From: Muscardinus avellanarius
Taxonomy: Eukaryota > Chordata > Mammalia > Rodentia > Gliridae
Assembly: GCA_963383645.1 (NCBI GenBank)
Contig: OY726564.1
Location: 111,953,040 to 112,017,039 of the forward strand
Reading direction: 5' to 3'
Length of the DNA stretch: 64,000 nucleotides
Shown here: one piece after another, positions 32,481 to 42,790 of the stretch
Layout: each line of letters begins with the position of its first letter
Position numbering within the stretch: position 1 is the first letter of the stretch
The notes under the pieces: generated by a model
What the model was told of the DNA's origin: nothing
Database searches by the model: none
What the model saw: the letters and a program-made list of their open reading frames with translations, nothing else
Made by a program: the position numbers and the translations under genes

Positions 32481-32589
32481 CACCTTGTGTGATACTGAAT
32501 ATATAGTTTATTCCTTCCCAGCCACTTCTCCATTACCTTTAGTTTTTGTTGTTTGGTTTGGTTTGGTTTGGGTTTGGGTTTTTTTTTTT

Positions 32590-32593
<4 letters not shown>

Positions 32594-32641
<48 letters not shown>

Positions 32642-32838
32642 TGAGGATGGAACCCAGGGGCATTCTACCTCCAAGCTACACCATAGGCCTATTTTTTTAT
32701 TCTTTATTTTGAAACAGGGTCTCACTGCGTTGCAGAGCCTCACTAAGTAGCTGAGGCTGGCCTCAAACTGCGATCCTCTGGTCTCAGCCTCTCGAATGCT
32801 GGGATTATAAGTGTGCACCATCACGCCCGGCTTGTGTG
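32594..32838 (-). mobile_element. (TG)n followed by antisense SINE
   Basis: (TG)23 at 32594-32640, then antisense right half 'gatggaacccaggggcattctacctccaagc' and left half to 32832. Confidence 0.92.
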
Positions 32839-33105
32839 TGTGTGTGTTTTAAATTCACATTATATTGCTCTTTCTGCTACAGCCCATGGACCTTTCGGGT
32901 GGTCCTCTTAGGCTCCAGACTAGTTCTTTCTCCCTGGCTGGCCCACACGTGGTCTCTGGGAGGCATGATACGTCCTTTGACTTGGCAAACTTTGAAGGAG
33001 CTGTCTAGTCCTAAGGCAACAATTGATTGACATATTCCCTCTAGAACAAAGCCTGGCAAGCACTCTCATTCATTCTCTCTGTCTCTGTCTCCCTCGCTGT
33101 CTTCA

Positions 33106-33176
33106 GGGCTGGGGATTGAACCCAGAGTCTCATGTGTGCTAGGCAAGCACTTTACCATGAGCACAATCCCCAGCCG
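33106..33176 (-). mobile_element. Canonical ID element, antisense
   Basis: 'gctggggattgaacccagagtctcatgtgtgctaggcaagcactttaccatgagc' retains the 'tgctaggcaagc' middle of true ID/tRNA-Ala-type SINEs. It is a solitary monomer with no B1 half. Confidence 0.85.
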
Positions 33177-33179
33177 GGC

Positions 33180-33540
33180 ATTCTCATTCTCCTGGGGAAA
33201 TGAGCTCTCAGTTCCCTACTACCCTTCCTTCTCGCTCTGGCTGTCTGAACAATTCTGCAGGAAGCCCCTCCACAGACTCCTGGCCTCCATGATGTGGGAG
33301 TGACTTCCATCCCCACGATGTGAGAGCGACTTCTGGCCACCATGATATGAGAGTGACCTTCAGTCTCCATGATGTGAGAGCGACTTCCGGCCTCTAATAT
33401 CAGAACACCACTCCTCCATCTCCACAGCCTCTGACATTTACACTTTGGAGCTAGCCCTGTGGACTGAAACTCTAAAACTGTGGCCCCAATGAATCTTTCC
33501 TCCTCTAAAAAATATAAATAAGGCATAATAATAAATATGT
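33180..33540 (+). mobile_element. MaLR-type LTR fragment with internal minisatellite
   Basis: The 3' part 'gccctgtggactgaaactctaaaactgtggccccaatgaatctttcctcctct' matches the ending style of rodent MaLR LTRs (...aataaatctttcctcctc). A 26-27 bp tandem repeat occupies 33278-33403. Non-coding and old. Confidence 0.5.
33278..33403. repeat. 26-27 bp minisatellite, about 4.7 copies
   Basis: Units built on 'ctccatgatgtgagagcgac' start at about 33278, 33305, 33331, 33358 and 33385. They differ from each other at 3-7 positions. Confidence 0.85.
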
Positions 33541-33612
33541 GACCATATTATTCATCTACAGGTAGGATTGTTGAGAAGATTAAAAGTGAATACGTGTAAA
33601 AGTGCTTAACCT

Positions 33613-33790
33613 AAGCCGGGCGCGGTGGCCACGCTTGTAATCCCCGTGCTTGGGAGGCAGAGACAGGAGGATCTCACAGGTTCGAAGCCAACCTGTTTCC
33701 AGATTTTAAAAAAAAGTATAAAATAGGTCTGGGAGTGTAGCCCAGAGGTAGAAGGGCTTCAAGGAACCCTAGTACCACCCCCCAAAAAAA
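33613..33790 (+). mobile_element. B1-ID SINE, type B, internally deleted
   Basis: 'ggttcgaagccaacctgtttcc' skips the 'gctggcttaagagac' segment. Otherwise typical. It ends 'accaccccccaaaa', and agtgctta repeats on both sides (33600-33607, 33788-33795). Confidence 0.9.
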
Positions 33791-33904
33791 GTGCTTAGCC
33801 TGGAACATGGTGTTTGATATTAATATAATCCATTTTGTATATTATTTTAGGGAACATGACATCTGAGAGCTTGTGATCCCAGTCAAACTAACCGAGTAAA
33901 CATT

Positions 33905-34045
33905 TCCAGCTCTCTAATTTATAACTTGTGTGACCCTGGACACAGTACTAACTCCTCTAAACCTTAGTTATTTGACTGTAAAATTGAGATGGTAATAGTG
34001 CCTAGCTAATAGAATTATTGCATACAATTTATATGTAATGATTTT
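33905..34045 (+). mobile_element. MIR element
   Basis: 'cttgtgtgaccctggacacagtactaactcctctaaaccttagttatttgactgtaaaattgagatggtaatagtgcctagc' follows the MIR core and 3' part closely. Confidence 0.8.
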
Positions 34046-34246
34046 TTTTTTTTTTTTTGGTGGTGGTACTGGGGTTCCTGGAAACCCTTCTACCTCCAGG
34101 CTACACTCCCAGACCTATTTTTTATATTTTTATTTGGAAACAGGGTCTCGTAAGCCAGCAAGGCTGGCTTCGAACCTACGCGATCCTCCTGTCTCCGCCT
34201 CCCAAGTGTAGGGATACAAGTGTGCTCCACCATGCCCGGCTATGCA
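34046..34246 (-). mobile_element. B1-ID SINE, type B, antisense
   Basis: T(18), 'ggtactggggttcctggaaacccttctacctccaggctacactcccagacc', then left half ending 'accatgcccggc'. It inserted right beside the MIR end; atgtaatg/atgcaata flank it. Confidence 0.92.
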
Positions 34247-34758
34247 ATAAATTTTTAGTAACTACTAGTTAATTCTTCTATCATACTCACCATGAAACAC
34301 AGAATCAAGCACAGAGTGAACTTTTTTATAAATTTTGCTGAATGACTAAATAAATCAATGTGGATATTAAAAAAAAAAAAGTCCCTTCATAGGCCTGAGG
34401 TGAAGGGGAACGCCGGCCCTCCCTTGGGCTGGTGAGAGGGAGGCAGGAGGCTCACGGCTTTCTAAAGGACACTGTGTCATGAACACAGTTTCCACTGTCT
34501 GACCTTTGTGGGTCTGAAGACCCACCTAGCCAGTGGAAACTTCTGTTCTGCAGTTCCGGCTGGGTGCTCTGACCCTTCTCTCTGAGTGCCCTACCTGTCG
34601 GTTGAGGTGCTGAGGCTAACGTTTCCCATGTGGCTGTTAGGTTTCTTGTAGCTTTAGAATTCCAACAGCCAGGCTTCTCAAAAGAAGTTTAACCAAGAGG
34701 ATATTAGCAGTTAGCACGGCTTCTCAATAAATTATGTCTTTACGTTCCTACTTCTTTC
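34247..34758. other. Non-repeat stretch
   Basis: 34380-34600 is moderately GC-rich and contains an inverted pair of 'ccactgtctgacc / ggtctgaagacc'-like words. No exon recognised. Confidence 0.4.
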
Positions 34759-34774
34759 TTTTTTCTTTCTTTCT

Positions 34775-34885
34775 TGAGATGGGATCTCACTGTGTCATCT
34801 GGGTTGGTCTCAATCTGAACTTAAGGGATCCTCCCATCTCAGCTTCCTAAGAAGTTGGTGTGTACCACTGCACCCACCCAGCATA
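34775..34885 (-). mobile_element. Old B1-like monomer, antisense
   Basis: 'gatgggatctcactgtgtcatctgggttggtctc ... tcctcccatctcagcttcctaag' is closer to generic 7SL-derived monomers than to the abundant SINE. Confidence 0.7.
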
Positions 34886-34914
34886 AATTATGTTTTTTTA
34901 AATTAGAACTCTTG

Positions 34915-35094
34915 GCTGGGTGTGGTGGCACACCCCTGTAGCCCAAGTGCTTGGGAGGCTGAGTCAGGAGCACTGGGGTTCAGAGGCAGCCTCAACAATT
35001 TAGCGAGAACCTCTGCAACTTAGTGAGATCCTTTTTATTTTAGGGCTGAGGGTGTGGCTCAGAGGTAGAATGCTCCTGGGTTTAATCTCCAATG

Positions 35095-35139
<45 letters not shown>
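34915..35139 (+). mobile_element. Sense SINE with (CA)n tail
   Basis: Right half 'gggctgagggtgtggctcagaggtagaatgctcctgggtttaatctcc', then gcgcgc(AC)n at 35095-35139. Confidence 0.9.
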
Positions 35140-35141
<2 letters not shown>

Positions 35142-35342
35142 TTTGAAACCGGTTCAGAGTTTCTAGGGGGATGAGGGAAGACAGAGAACAGGAGAACTGA
35201 TCCTCGGGGAACTCCAGCTTTGACATTGACTTGTCAAAGTAAGAGGAGGAACCAACCAAGTAGGCTATGAAAGAATCAAAAAGATCAGGAGAAATCCGGG
35301 AGAGGCATGTACCACCACACCTGGTCTTAAACTGCATTTTAA

Positions 35343-35531
35343 GCTAGGCGTGGTGGCACACGCTTGTAATCCCAGCACTTGGGAGGCTGAGACAGGAGGA
35401 CCTCACAGGTTCGAGGCCAGCCTCAGTTACTTAATGAGGCTCTCGGCAACTTTGTGAGACACTGTTTCCAAATAAAGTATAAAATACGTCTGGGAGTATA
35501 TCCCAGAGGTAGAAAACCCCCTGGGTTCCAC

Positions 35532-35580
<49 letters not shown>
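35343..35580 (+). mobile_element. Sense SINE, mixed type, (CA)n tail
   Basis: It has type-B marks (cacaggttcgaggcc, gtttccaaataaag, gtctgggagtatatcccagaggtag) but keeps 'ctgggttcc'. (CA)23 is at 35534-35580. Confidence 0.9.
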
Positions 35581-35585
<5 letters not shown>

Positions 35586-35599
35586 AACTGCATTTTATT

Positions 35600-36048
35600 T
35601 TATTTTTTGGAATTGAACCCAGGACATTCTACCTCTTAGCTATACCCCCAGCCCTATTTATTCCTTATTTGGAAACAAGATCTCAGTAAGCTGCAGAGGG
35701 CCTCATTAAGTAGCTGAGGCTGGCTGAGAACCTGTGATCCTCCTGTCTCAGCCAATAGGAGTACTTGGATTACAGGTGTTGCATTACCACACCCGGCTTA
35801 AACTGCATTTTATTTTATTTATTTATTTTTGTTGTGGTGGTAGTGCTGGGGATGGGGCCCAGGAGCATTTTATGTCCGAGCTACACCCCCAGCCCTATTT
35901 TTTCTTCTTTATTTTGAAGCAGGGTCTCATTGAGTTGCAAAGGACCTTATTAAGTAGCTGAGGCTGTCCGCGAACCACAATCCTCCCGTCTCCGCCTCCC
36001 AAATGCTGGGATGACAAGCGTGCGCCCCCCCACCCCCCCCCCACCGGC
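35600..36048 (-). mobile_element. Two antisense SINEs in series
   Basis: 35607-35802 and 35835-36048. 'actaaactgcattttattttatt', 'taaactgcattttattttattta' and 'caaactgcttttaga' recur at 35580, 35800 and 36048. Each insertion therefore duplicated the same short target, or one insertion used the copy made by the other. Confidence 0.88.
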
Positions 36049-36054
36049 TCAAAC

Positions 36055-36745
36055 TGCTTTTAGATGAACAAAAGTGCTCGCGCACTATTTAGCAAAGCCA
36101 AGAGAACGCTTGGTGAGCCGAGTTGAAGGGACTGAGACACAGGTAAGCCAATGCATCCCCCCGAGGCAACAGGAGGCATGTGTCCCCGCATCTGAGGAGG
36201 CGGCAGCACCCCATATCTGAAGCTTGAGAGCATATGGTCACTCAAAGCCTAGCCCGGGAGAAGGTGCTAAGGTGTGAGAGGCCTGGGCCAAGAGGAGTCC
36301 GCTGAGATTAAGGGAGTGCCTCGTGTCACCATTGATGGCGAAGAGCCTAAAATAGAGCGAGCTCCGGACACCAGCAGCCTGGCGCCGTCTTGCTCCTCTC
36401 TGGCGCGACTGGTATGAGGCCTCCAGCTACACCCAGGAAGGAGGCTGCAGAGTGGGTGATGATTTATTTTGAGGAAATGTGGGGCATAAAGGTCAGCAAA
36501 AGAGCACGAGGAAAGAGACAGCAAATGCTGCCACCGAGATACGGAGGATGCTCCAGCCTTGAGCAAGTGTCTGCATAGGTCCTATGGCCTATAAATAGAA
36601 GATAAAGACACAAGATGTCATTGTTAGGGGGCGATAATATCTTTAACATAAAGCGAAAGCTGATTAGATAATGACACTTTGGGACTGCCTGCCTAATCCC
36701 TTCCTATACAAGGCGCAAATTCCCAAGCATCTATATTTAAAGTTC
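36055..36745. other. Non-repeat stretch with GATA-motif cluster
   Basis: 36585-36690 has agataaag, gcgataatatctt (inverted GATA pair) and gattagataatg within about 90 bp. A 62-codon frame (36390-36578; e.g. AEWVMIYFEEMWGIKV) is coding-like but unassigned. Confidence 0.35.
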
Positions 36746-36751
36746 ATTGTT

Positions 36752-36880
36752 CATCTGGGCACGGTGGCTCGCACCTGTAGTCCTGGTTCTTGGGACACTG
36801 AGACACGAAGGATTGCAGGTTCAAGGCCAGCCTCGACAACTTAGCAGGGTTCAATCTCTAGTACCAATTAAGTAATTAAA
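36752..36880 (+). mobile_element. SINE with an internal deletion
   Basis: The left half runs to 'acaacttagc', then jumps directly to 'agggttcaatctctagtacc'. The linker and most of the right half are lost. Confidence 0.82.
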
Positions 36881-37126
36881 TTATTTCAATCTAGAAAGAA
36901 ACTTCACAATATTATAAATAAAGCAGCCTCTGAAATAGTGTTTGTCGTTAGGCCCCAAGTATTGGTAAATCTGCGGCTACAGATGGGAATATTTACTAAA
37001 AGAGAGGATACAAAAATTTAGCAGTGAAATAATGATGGGTAATTATTTTATTTATGCTCCTGCATTTTCTATTTTTCTTTAATAAACATTATTTACATAA
37101 CATCTTAACAACCATTTTATGAACAA

Positions 37127-37200
<74 letters not shown>

Positions 37201-37400
37201 AATACTAGGTTGGAATCCAGGGGCATTCTACCTCTGAGCTACACCTCCAGCCCTATTTTTTTTATTCTTTAGTTTGAAACAGGGTCTCACTGAGTTGCAA
37301 AGGGTCTCACTAAGTAGCTGAGGCTGTCCACGAACCACAATCCTCTTGTCTCAGCCTCCTGAATGCTGGGATTACAAGCTTGTGCCACCACGCCCAGCTA
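37127..37400 (-). mobile_element. (AT)n T(n) followed by antisense SINE
   Basis: (AT)n 37129-37170 and about 28 T precede 'gcaatactaggttggaatccaggggcattctacc' and the left half. Confidence 0.9.
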
Positions 37401-37554
37401 AGGATATATATCCTCACTGAATTTTTCTCTCCAAAATATGAAGTTATCATGAAAGTAAAGCTGGATGAGAGGTTGGTGTGTTTAGGAGGATCACTTAATT
37501 ATCAAGAAAAACAAAGAATTTTCACATATAGCCCAATAATTGAGGAACATTTTT

Positions 37555-37557
<3 letters not shown>

Positions 37558-37640
<83 letters not shown>

Positions 37641-37868
37641 CCTAGGCATTTAACTGAGAGGCATTCTACCTTTGAGCTTCACCTCTGGCCCTATTTTATT
37701 TTTTATTTATTTATTTTGCAGTACTGACAGTTGAACCCAGCGGCCTTCTACCTCCATGCTACACTCCTAGCCCTAATTTTTATTCTTTATTTTGAAACAG
37801 GGTCTCACTGAGTTGCAGTCTCCAGTTCCCAAGTACTAGGATTGCAGGTGTGCACCACCAGACCGGCT
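37558..37868 (-). mobile_element. (TC)n(TG)n and stacked antisense right halves
   Basis: (TC)20 at 37558-37597 joins (TG)21 at 37597-37639. Then come one antisense right half (37645-37695), (TTTA)n, and a second antisense SINE (37720-37868) with a shortened left half. Confidence 0.87.
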
Positions 37869-38164
37869 ATGAGCAGGTCTTTTGAGGTCGCCCCTTCCTT
37901 TTATTTCTTTGACTTTAACAATTCTTCCTCTTGACAAATAAGCATTTTTACAGGCTGGGAAAAGGCAAAGATTCTCTGCCGACAACTTGACTTTCAATGA
38001 TTTTACATCCTGTCGATGTTTAGCTGATCCCCGAGGAAACAGTAGTCTCCAGCATCAGAAACATCTCAGGATTTCAAAAGCACAAAACAAGCAAACATTT
38101 TTCATGCTTTTTTCAGAACCTTTCAATGTTCACTACCGTCGAAGAGTCTAAAAACTGCACAAAA

Positions 38165-38258
38165 TGAATCAGTGGTGACTCCTGGGATCTTTGTGAAGCA
38201 CAGATCCCCCGCCTACTGGCACACTGGCATCTGTTCAGTCAAGGCTCTTAACAGTACG
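38165..38258 (+). mobile_element. MER5-like DNA-transposon fragment
   Basis: 'gaatcagtggtgactcctgggatctttgtgaagcacagatccc' resembles the MER5A segment '...cagaatcacctgggatctttgttaaa.tgcagatcc'. Short and diverged. Confidence 0.4.
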
Positions 38259-38261
38259 AAA

Positions 38262-38420
38262 TAGGCGGAGAAATAGGACCACAGGCTGGCGGCCAGCCCC
38301 AGCTACTCAGTGAGGCCCTCTGCAACTTCATGGGACCCAATTTCAAGATAAAGAACCAAAATAGATCTGGGGATGTAGAATGCCCCTGGGTTCCATCCTC
38401 GGTACTGGAAAAAAAAAAAA
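38262..38420 (+). mobile_element. 5'-truncated sense SINE
   Basis: It starts near 'ggcggagaaataggaccacagg'. Its right half has lost 'agctcagaggt' ('gatctggggatgtagaatgcccctgg'). Confidence 0.85.
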
Positions 38421-38479
38421 ATAGAGATGGACTCTCTCTGATCCAAGAATACTAGATGATTAGATTAAAAGGATATTTT

Positions 38480-38697
38480 CGCTGGGCGTGGTGGCGCACG
38501 CTTGTAATCCCCGCGATTGGGAGGCTGAGACAAGAGGATGGCACAGGTTCGAAGCCAGCCTCAGCTACTTAGCGAGGCTCTCAGCAACTTAGTGAGACCC
38601 TGTTTCCAAATTTAAAAAATATAAAATAGGTCTGAGAGTATAGCCCAGAGATAAAAAGCCTCTGGGTTCCACCCCCAGTACCACCAAAAAAAAAAGG
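38480..38697 (+). mobile_element. Sense SINE, mixed type
   Basis: 'cccgcgattgggaggctgagac', 'gcacaggttcgaagccagcctcagctac', 'gtctgagagtatagcccagagataaaaagcctctgggttcc'. This mosaic of A and B marks supports a graded subfamily history. Confidence 0.9.
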
Positions 38698-38707
38698 GGG
38701 GGTATTT

Positions 38708-38775
38708 TCTTAGTTTATTATGGCTACCTTAACAAAAATACCATAGTCAGGGTAGCCTACAAACAAATAACGGAA
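38708..38775 (+). mobile_element. Possible MaLR LTR start fragment
   Basis: 'cttagtttattatggctaccttaacaaaaataccatagtcagggtagcctacaaacaa' is similar to the 'ctgccgtaacaaagtaccacaaactgggtggctta' words of MaLR-type LTR repeats. Cut off by the next SINE. Confidence 0.45.
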
Positions 38776-38779
38776 CTTG

Positions 38780-39720
38780 GGGGAGGGGGGGTTATGGGGA
38801 TTGAACACAGAGGCATTCTACCTCTGAGCTACACCCCCAGACCTTTTTAATTTTTATTTGGAAACAGTCTCACTAGGTTGCTGAGAGCCTCACTAAGTTG
38901 ATGATGCTGGCCTCGAACCTGTGACCTTCTTGTCTCAGTTTCCCAAGTACTGGGATTACAGGCATGTACCACCATCCCTGGCTTCAAAATTTTTTAATAA
39001 AAGGGTTGGAGATGTAGCTCAGTGGCAGAGAATCTCTGGGTTCAATCCCCACTACTCCAAATAAAGCACTAGAATTGGGGAGTAGGAGGACACAAGCATT
39101 CAAATCATTACAGGTACTGAGTTGTACATCTACAAATTTTTAATTTTTTTCTTTCTTTTTTTTTGTGATGCTGGGGTTGAACCTGGAGCATTCTCCCAGC
39201 CCTACTATTTATTTATTTATTTGCACTACTAGGGGGTGGAACCCAAGGACTTTCTACCCCCCAGCTACACCTTCAGCCCTATTTTTTAGGCTTTTTAACA
39301 ATTTTTTTGAAGTGGGGTCTCACTGAGTTGCAAAGGCCCCCACTAAGTAGCTGAGGCTGTCTGTCCGTGAACCGATCCTCTGGTCTCAGCCTCCCGAAGG
39401 CTGGGATGCTGGGATTACAAAGTGTGCCACCACGCCCTGCTTACTCTTAAAAAAAAAAAAACAGGGTCACACTGAGTTAAAAAGGGCCTCACTAAGCAGC
39501 TGAGGCTGTCTGCAAACCACGATCCTCCTGCCTCAGCCTCCCAAATGCTGGAATTACAAGTGTGCGCCACCACGCCCGGCTAATTTATTCTTTTAACAGA
39601 GTCTGAGTTGCTGACAGTCTCACTAAATTGCTGAGGCTGGCAGCGAACCTGCAATTCTCCTGTTTCAGCCTCCCAAGTACTGGAATTACAGGTGTGCGAC
39701 ACCATACTGGCTTGCTACAA
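38780..39720. mobile_element. SINE cluster, mostly antisense
   Basis: Antisense copy 38790-38985, sense lone right half 39000-39062 (with 'tagctcagtggcagag', nearer to canonical ID), then antisense 39160-39450, 39455-39585 and 39590-39715. Each new left half follows the previous one without its own right half. Confidence 0.85.
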
Positions 39721-40315
39721 AAATTTTAAGAGTATTAACTGGCACATGGAATCTCTGAAAGGGCTGGAGAAGGAGGAGAAAAAACCAGGCTTGAAGGTGA
39801 GTCACAATGACCAACTACCCACAAAACTGATCCGATGAGGAAAGCTGGGCTGTGTAACCAACTCACCTGTCGTCCCGGGACTGAGCGGTCCTCTGGTGTT
39901 CGCAGCCTTCTAGACCCAAACCCAGAAAGTGTGGGGTAAACAACACGGCCAACCTACAGCCGCCCCGCAGCAGTCAGGCTACAGACGCACAACGTGCCCT
40001 TTTGGCCAGGGCCACACCGAGGACGCAAGCTCGCAGTAACCTCTACTGCCACCAGGGGGTGGGGACAGAGCTGCTTCCCTCCAGTTCTGCACCAGAGCGC
40101 TGGCTTGGAAGTTGGCTTAATACCTTGGTCCCAGGCCTGCACCCTGGCAGAGAGGGAGGCAGAGGAGTGACCGTGTGACCTCTTCCATTCCGAAAGACAA
40201 TCTGCTTGCCACCAAGCGTGGAATGGTAAGGATTACTCTAAATATAGGGAAGTGATTCAGGGAGCCCGAACAGTGAGTTATCCGTCTCCACTATAGTATG
40301 CAATTTTTTAATTTT
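39721..40315. other. Non-repeat stretch holding a CTCF-like motif
   Basis: GC-richer than its surroundings, with no recognised repeat. See 40049-40062. Confidence 0.45.
40049..40062 (+). promoter_or_regulatory. CTCF-like motif
   Basis: ccaccagggggtgg matches the CTCF core CCASYAGRKGGCRS at 13 of 14 positions (T for C at position 12), in forward orientation and outside repeats. Confidence 0.5.
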
Positions 40316-40317
40316 TA

Positions 40318-40525
40318 TTTTTTTGGCAGTACTGGGGATGTAACCCAGGGGCATTCTACCTCCCACCTACACCCCCAGCCTTATTTTTAACTCTTTATTT
40401 TGAAACAGGCTCTCACTGAGTTGCAAAGGGCCTAAGTAGCTGAGGCTGTCCGTGAACTGCAATCCTCCTCGTCTCGGCCTCCTGAATGCTGGAATTTACA
40501 AGCGTGGGCCACCACGCCCGGCGAG
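40318..40525 (-). mobile_element. B1-ID SINE, antisense
   Basis: Right half 'gatgtaacccaggggcattctacctcccacc'. The left half ends 'gtgggccaccacgcccggc'. Confidence 0.9.
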
Positions 40526-41210
40526 ATATCCAGCTTTTAATTCTCTCATATTTACTGCAGAAAAGGGAGGCAATCATCCTTCTGGCATATAATGGTTTCT
40601 TGGATTTCCCATTAATTTTTAAAAGTCAGACAAAATGTTACCATATTATTATAATTATTTGGTCACCTAGTATCTTATACCCAACCGCTGAATGGAAATA
40701 ATTCTGTATGTGCCCTGCAAAAACATTTAGTCCTTCTGACTTTGGCTCATCATAAAGGATTGCTCCGTTTCTATTATTTACCCAAAAAGGTTTTTTTCCT
40801 TTCTTACTTGTTTTTAGTGTTTCTCCAGAAGAGAAGTTATGCAAAGGCAAGTGTTTGCCAAGAAGAAATGGATTTTAGGGGAAACCTTTTATCCGGGACA
40901 ACCCTTAAGAAGAGTCGTAATGGACAGTGTGTCCTGCACACCGCAGCCTTCGCTCTCACACATCTACCGTGGTGTAATTTGAGCAGAGGATTTCAGGTCA
41001 AGGCTGGTATGTGTCTTCCTTGGCTGTTTGTTTCTCTTACAGAGTGACCTTGAACAAATCCATTTAGACGTTTTTTGTTTTATCTGCAGATACTGAACTA
41101 TACAATGGGAATGCCTATCATTAAATATATACCTTTTTACTATCAGAGGTACAGAACAAAACACTGGAACAAGAATTCTGGTTTTGCCTTTTCATACTGT
41201 CGCTTAAGGC
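40526..41210. other. Non-repeat stretch
   Basis: The 101-codon frame 40742-41047 has no recognised domain. 41040-41075 ('gagtgaccttgaacaaatcc') might be a MIR trace. Confidence 0.35.
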
Positions 41211-41212
41211 CT

Positions 41213-41360
41213 TGGCCATGTCTTGGGAGACTGAGGCAAGAGGATGGCAGGTTCAAGACCAGCCTCAGCAACTTAGTGAGACCTTATTTCAAACTAAAAA
41301 GGGGCTGGGGGTGCAGCTCAGACGTAGATTCCCCTGAGTTCAATCCCTAGTACAAAACCA
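41213..41360 (+). mobile_element. 5'-truncated sense SINE
   Basis: 'gccatgtcttgggagactgaggc' through 'gggctgggggtgcagctcagacgtag'. The linker is very short. Confidence 0.85.
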
Positions 41361-41366
41361 AAATTC

Positions 41367-41470
41367 TCTTGGCTCAGTTTCCACGATCTATAAATTATAA
41401 TAATACCTGCACTACGTCTTAAATTATGCATGCATCAGCATTTTAAATATGAAGTGTTATTACTGAATCG
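41367..41470 (+). mobile_element. MIR 3' fragment
   Basis: 'ggctcagtttccacgatctataaattataataatacctgcactacg' equals the MIR part 'cctcagtttcctcatctgtaaaatggggataataatacctacctc'. The SINE at 41213 separates it from a possible 5' part. Confidence 0.65.
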
Positions 41471-41905
41471 CGTCTTCCAGCATTTGATGCTCCAAATGTG
41501 GAATGCTTTCTTCTATTTTATTTAGAAAATGGGCCTCCAAAAATCAATCTAAGATTACACAAGCTAATACATCAGTTCATTAGGTTTGCAGTTATCTTCC
41601 GTTTGGAAGGTTTTTAAAGGGGAAATGATACTGATGTGGTTTTCTTACACTTACTGTTTCCAGGGCTCTAGTCTTTTAGAAGCTTTTTAAATTATATTTA
41701 TGGTCCCTGGAGTCCTAGGGATGCCTTGCCGAATATACATAAACACAAACGCACACACATACATATTGAAGATAAAATTCCATATAGGGGACAACCATTC
41801 ATACAGCAAATAAAAACAGTTAAAGTGTTTTACTTAAAATAATTGTCCCTCATTAGAAACATGTAATGAACAATGGAGAGGAAGAGAATGTGTGGGAAGA
41901 GACTC
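41471..41905. other. AT-rich non-repeat stretch
   Basis: Nothing recognised. Confidence 0.45.
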
Positions 41906-41908
41906 GCA

Positions 41909-42127
41909 TGGCCAGGAATGGTGGCACACGCCTGTAATCCCAGTACTTAGGCTGAGACAGGAGGATCTCAGGCTCAAGGACAGCCTCGGCAAGTAGTGAG
42001 ACTCTCATCAACCTAGCAAGACCCTGTTTCAAAATAAAAATAAAAAACAGGGCTAGGGGTATAGCTCTAGAGGTAGAATGCTCCTGGGTTGAACCCCAGT
42101 ACCAGGAAAAGAAAAAAAAAAAAAAAG
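41909..42127 (+). mobile_element. B1-ID SINE, type A
   Basis: The left half lacks 'ggga' after 'agtactt'. The right half ends 'gctcctgggttgaaccccagtacc'. gggagagac/gaagagac words flank it. Confidence 0.9.
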
Positions 42128-42614
42128 GGAGAGACTTGCTTGACACTTACACCATATCTATCTTGTGCAATTACCAAGTACCTAAGGACTAAAAAAGTTC
42201 TCCGACACCCTCCATGAAGTGGCTCCTTTGGTTATTTTGTTTCGTTTTTTTTATCTCTGGCCCTTTAAATAGTGTTTGAATAATCTCTATTAACTCTCGG
42301 GAGCTGTGACTATAGATTAAAACCTGCCAATGCAGGGCGCCTGCCATGAGCCAAGACCCGGGGAACACGGGCAGGCAGAGGCAGGCTTGCTGTGGCGGCC
42401 CAGAATTTGTGCTTCTCAAACAAAAGCCCATCATTTGCAGGAAAATGGACCGAATTCCAAAATATTATGCTAAGCAAGATTAGCCTGTCTCAAAACAAGA
42501 ATAGTTGTTTGTCTTCTCCCATATGTGGAAGCTAGAGAGGAATCCAGAAATTAGTAACGGCAGGTGGCAGAGCCGAGTTCCCGTGGAGGGAAGGGAGGAG
42601 TGGAACAGTTGAGA
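42128..42614. other. Non-repeat stretch
   Basis: 'aaaatattatgctaagcaag' and neighbouring words are unremarkable. No exon recognised. Confidence 0.4.
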
Positions 42615-42790
42615 GAATGGGCAGCGCTGGCGGCGCACACGCCGGGACCCCGGCACTGGGGAGGCCGGCACAGGTTTGCAGCCGCCTCCACCATTTAGTG
42701 AAAACCTGTTTCAAACTAAAATATAAAACAGGGCTGGGAGTGGACCTCAGAGGTAGAATGCCCCTGGGTTCAATCCCCAGAACCACAGAA
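42615..42790 (+). mobile_element. Sense SINE that seeds the purine array
   Basis: The left half is shortened. The right half 'gggctgggagtggacctcagaggtagaatgcccctgggttcaatccccag' ends at 42780 and passes via 'aaccacagaagaag' into the array described next. Confidence 0.92.
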
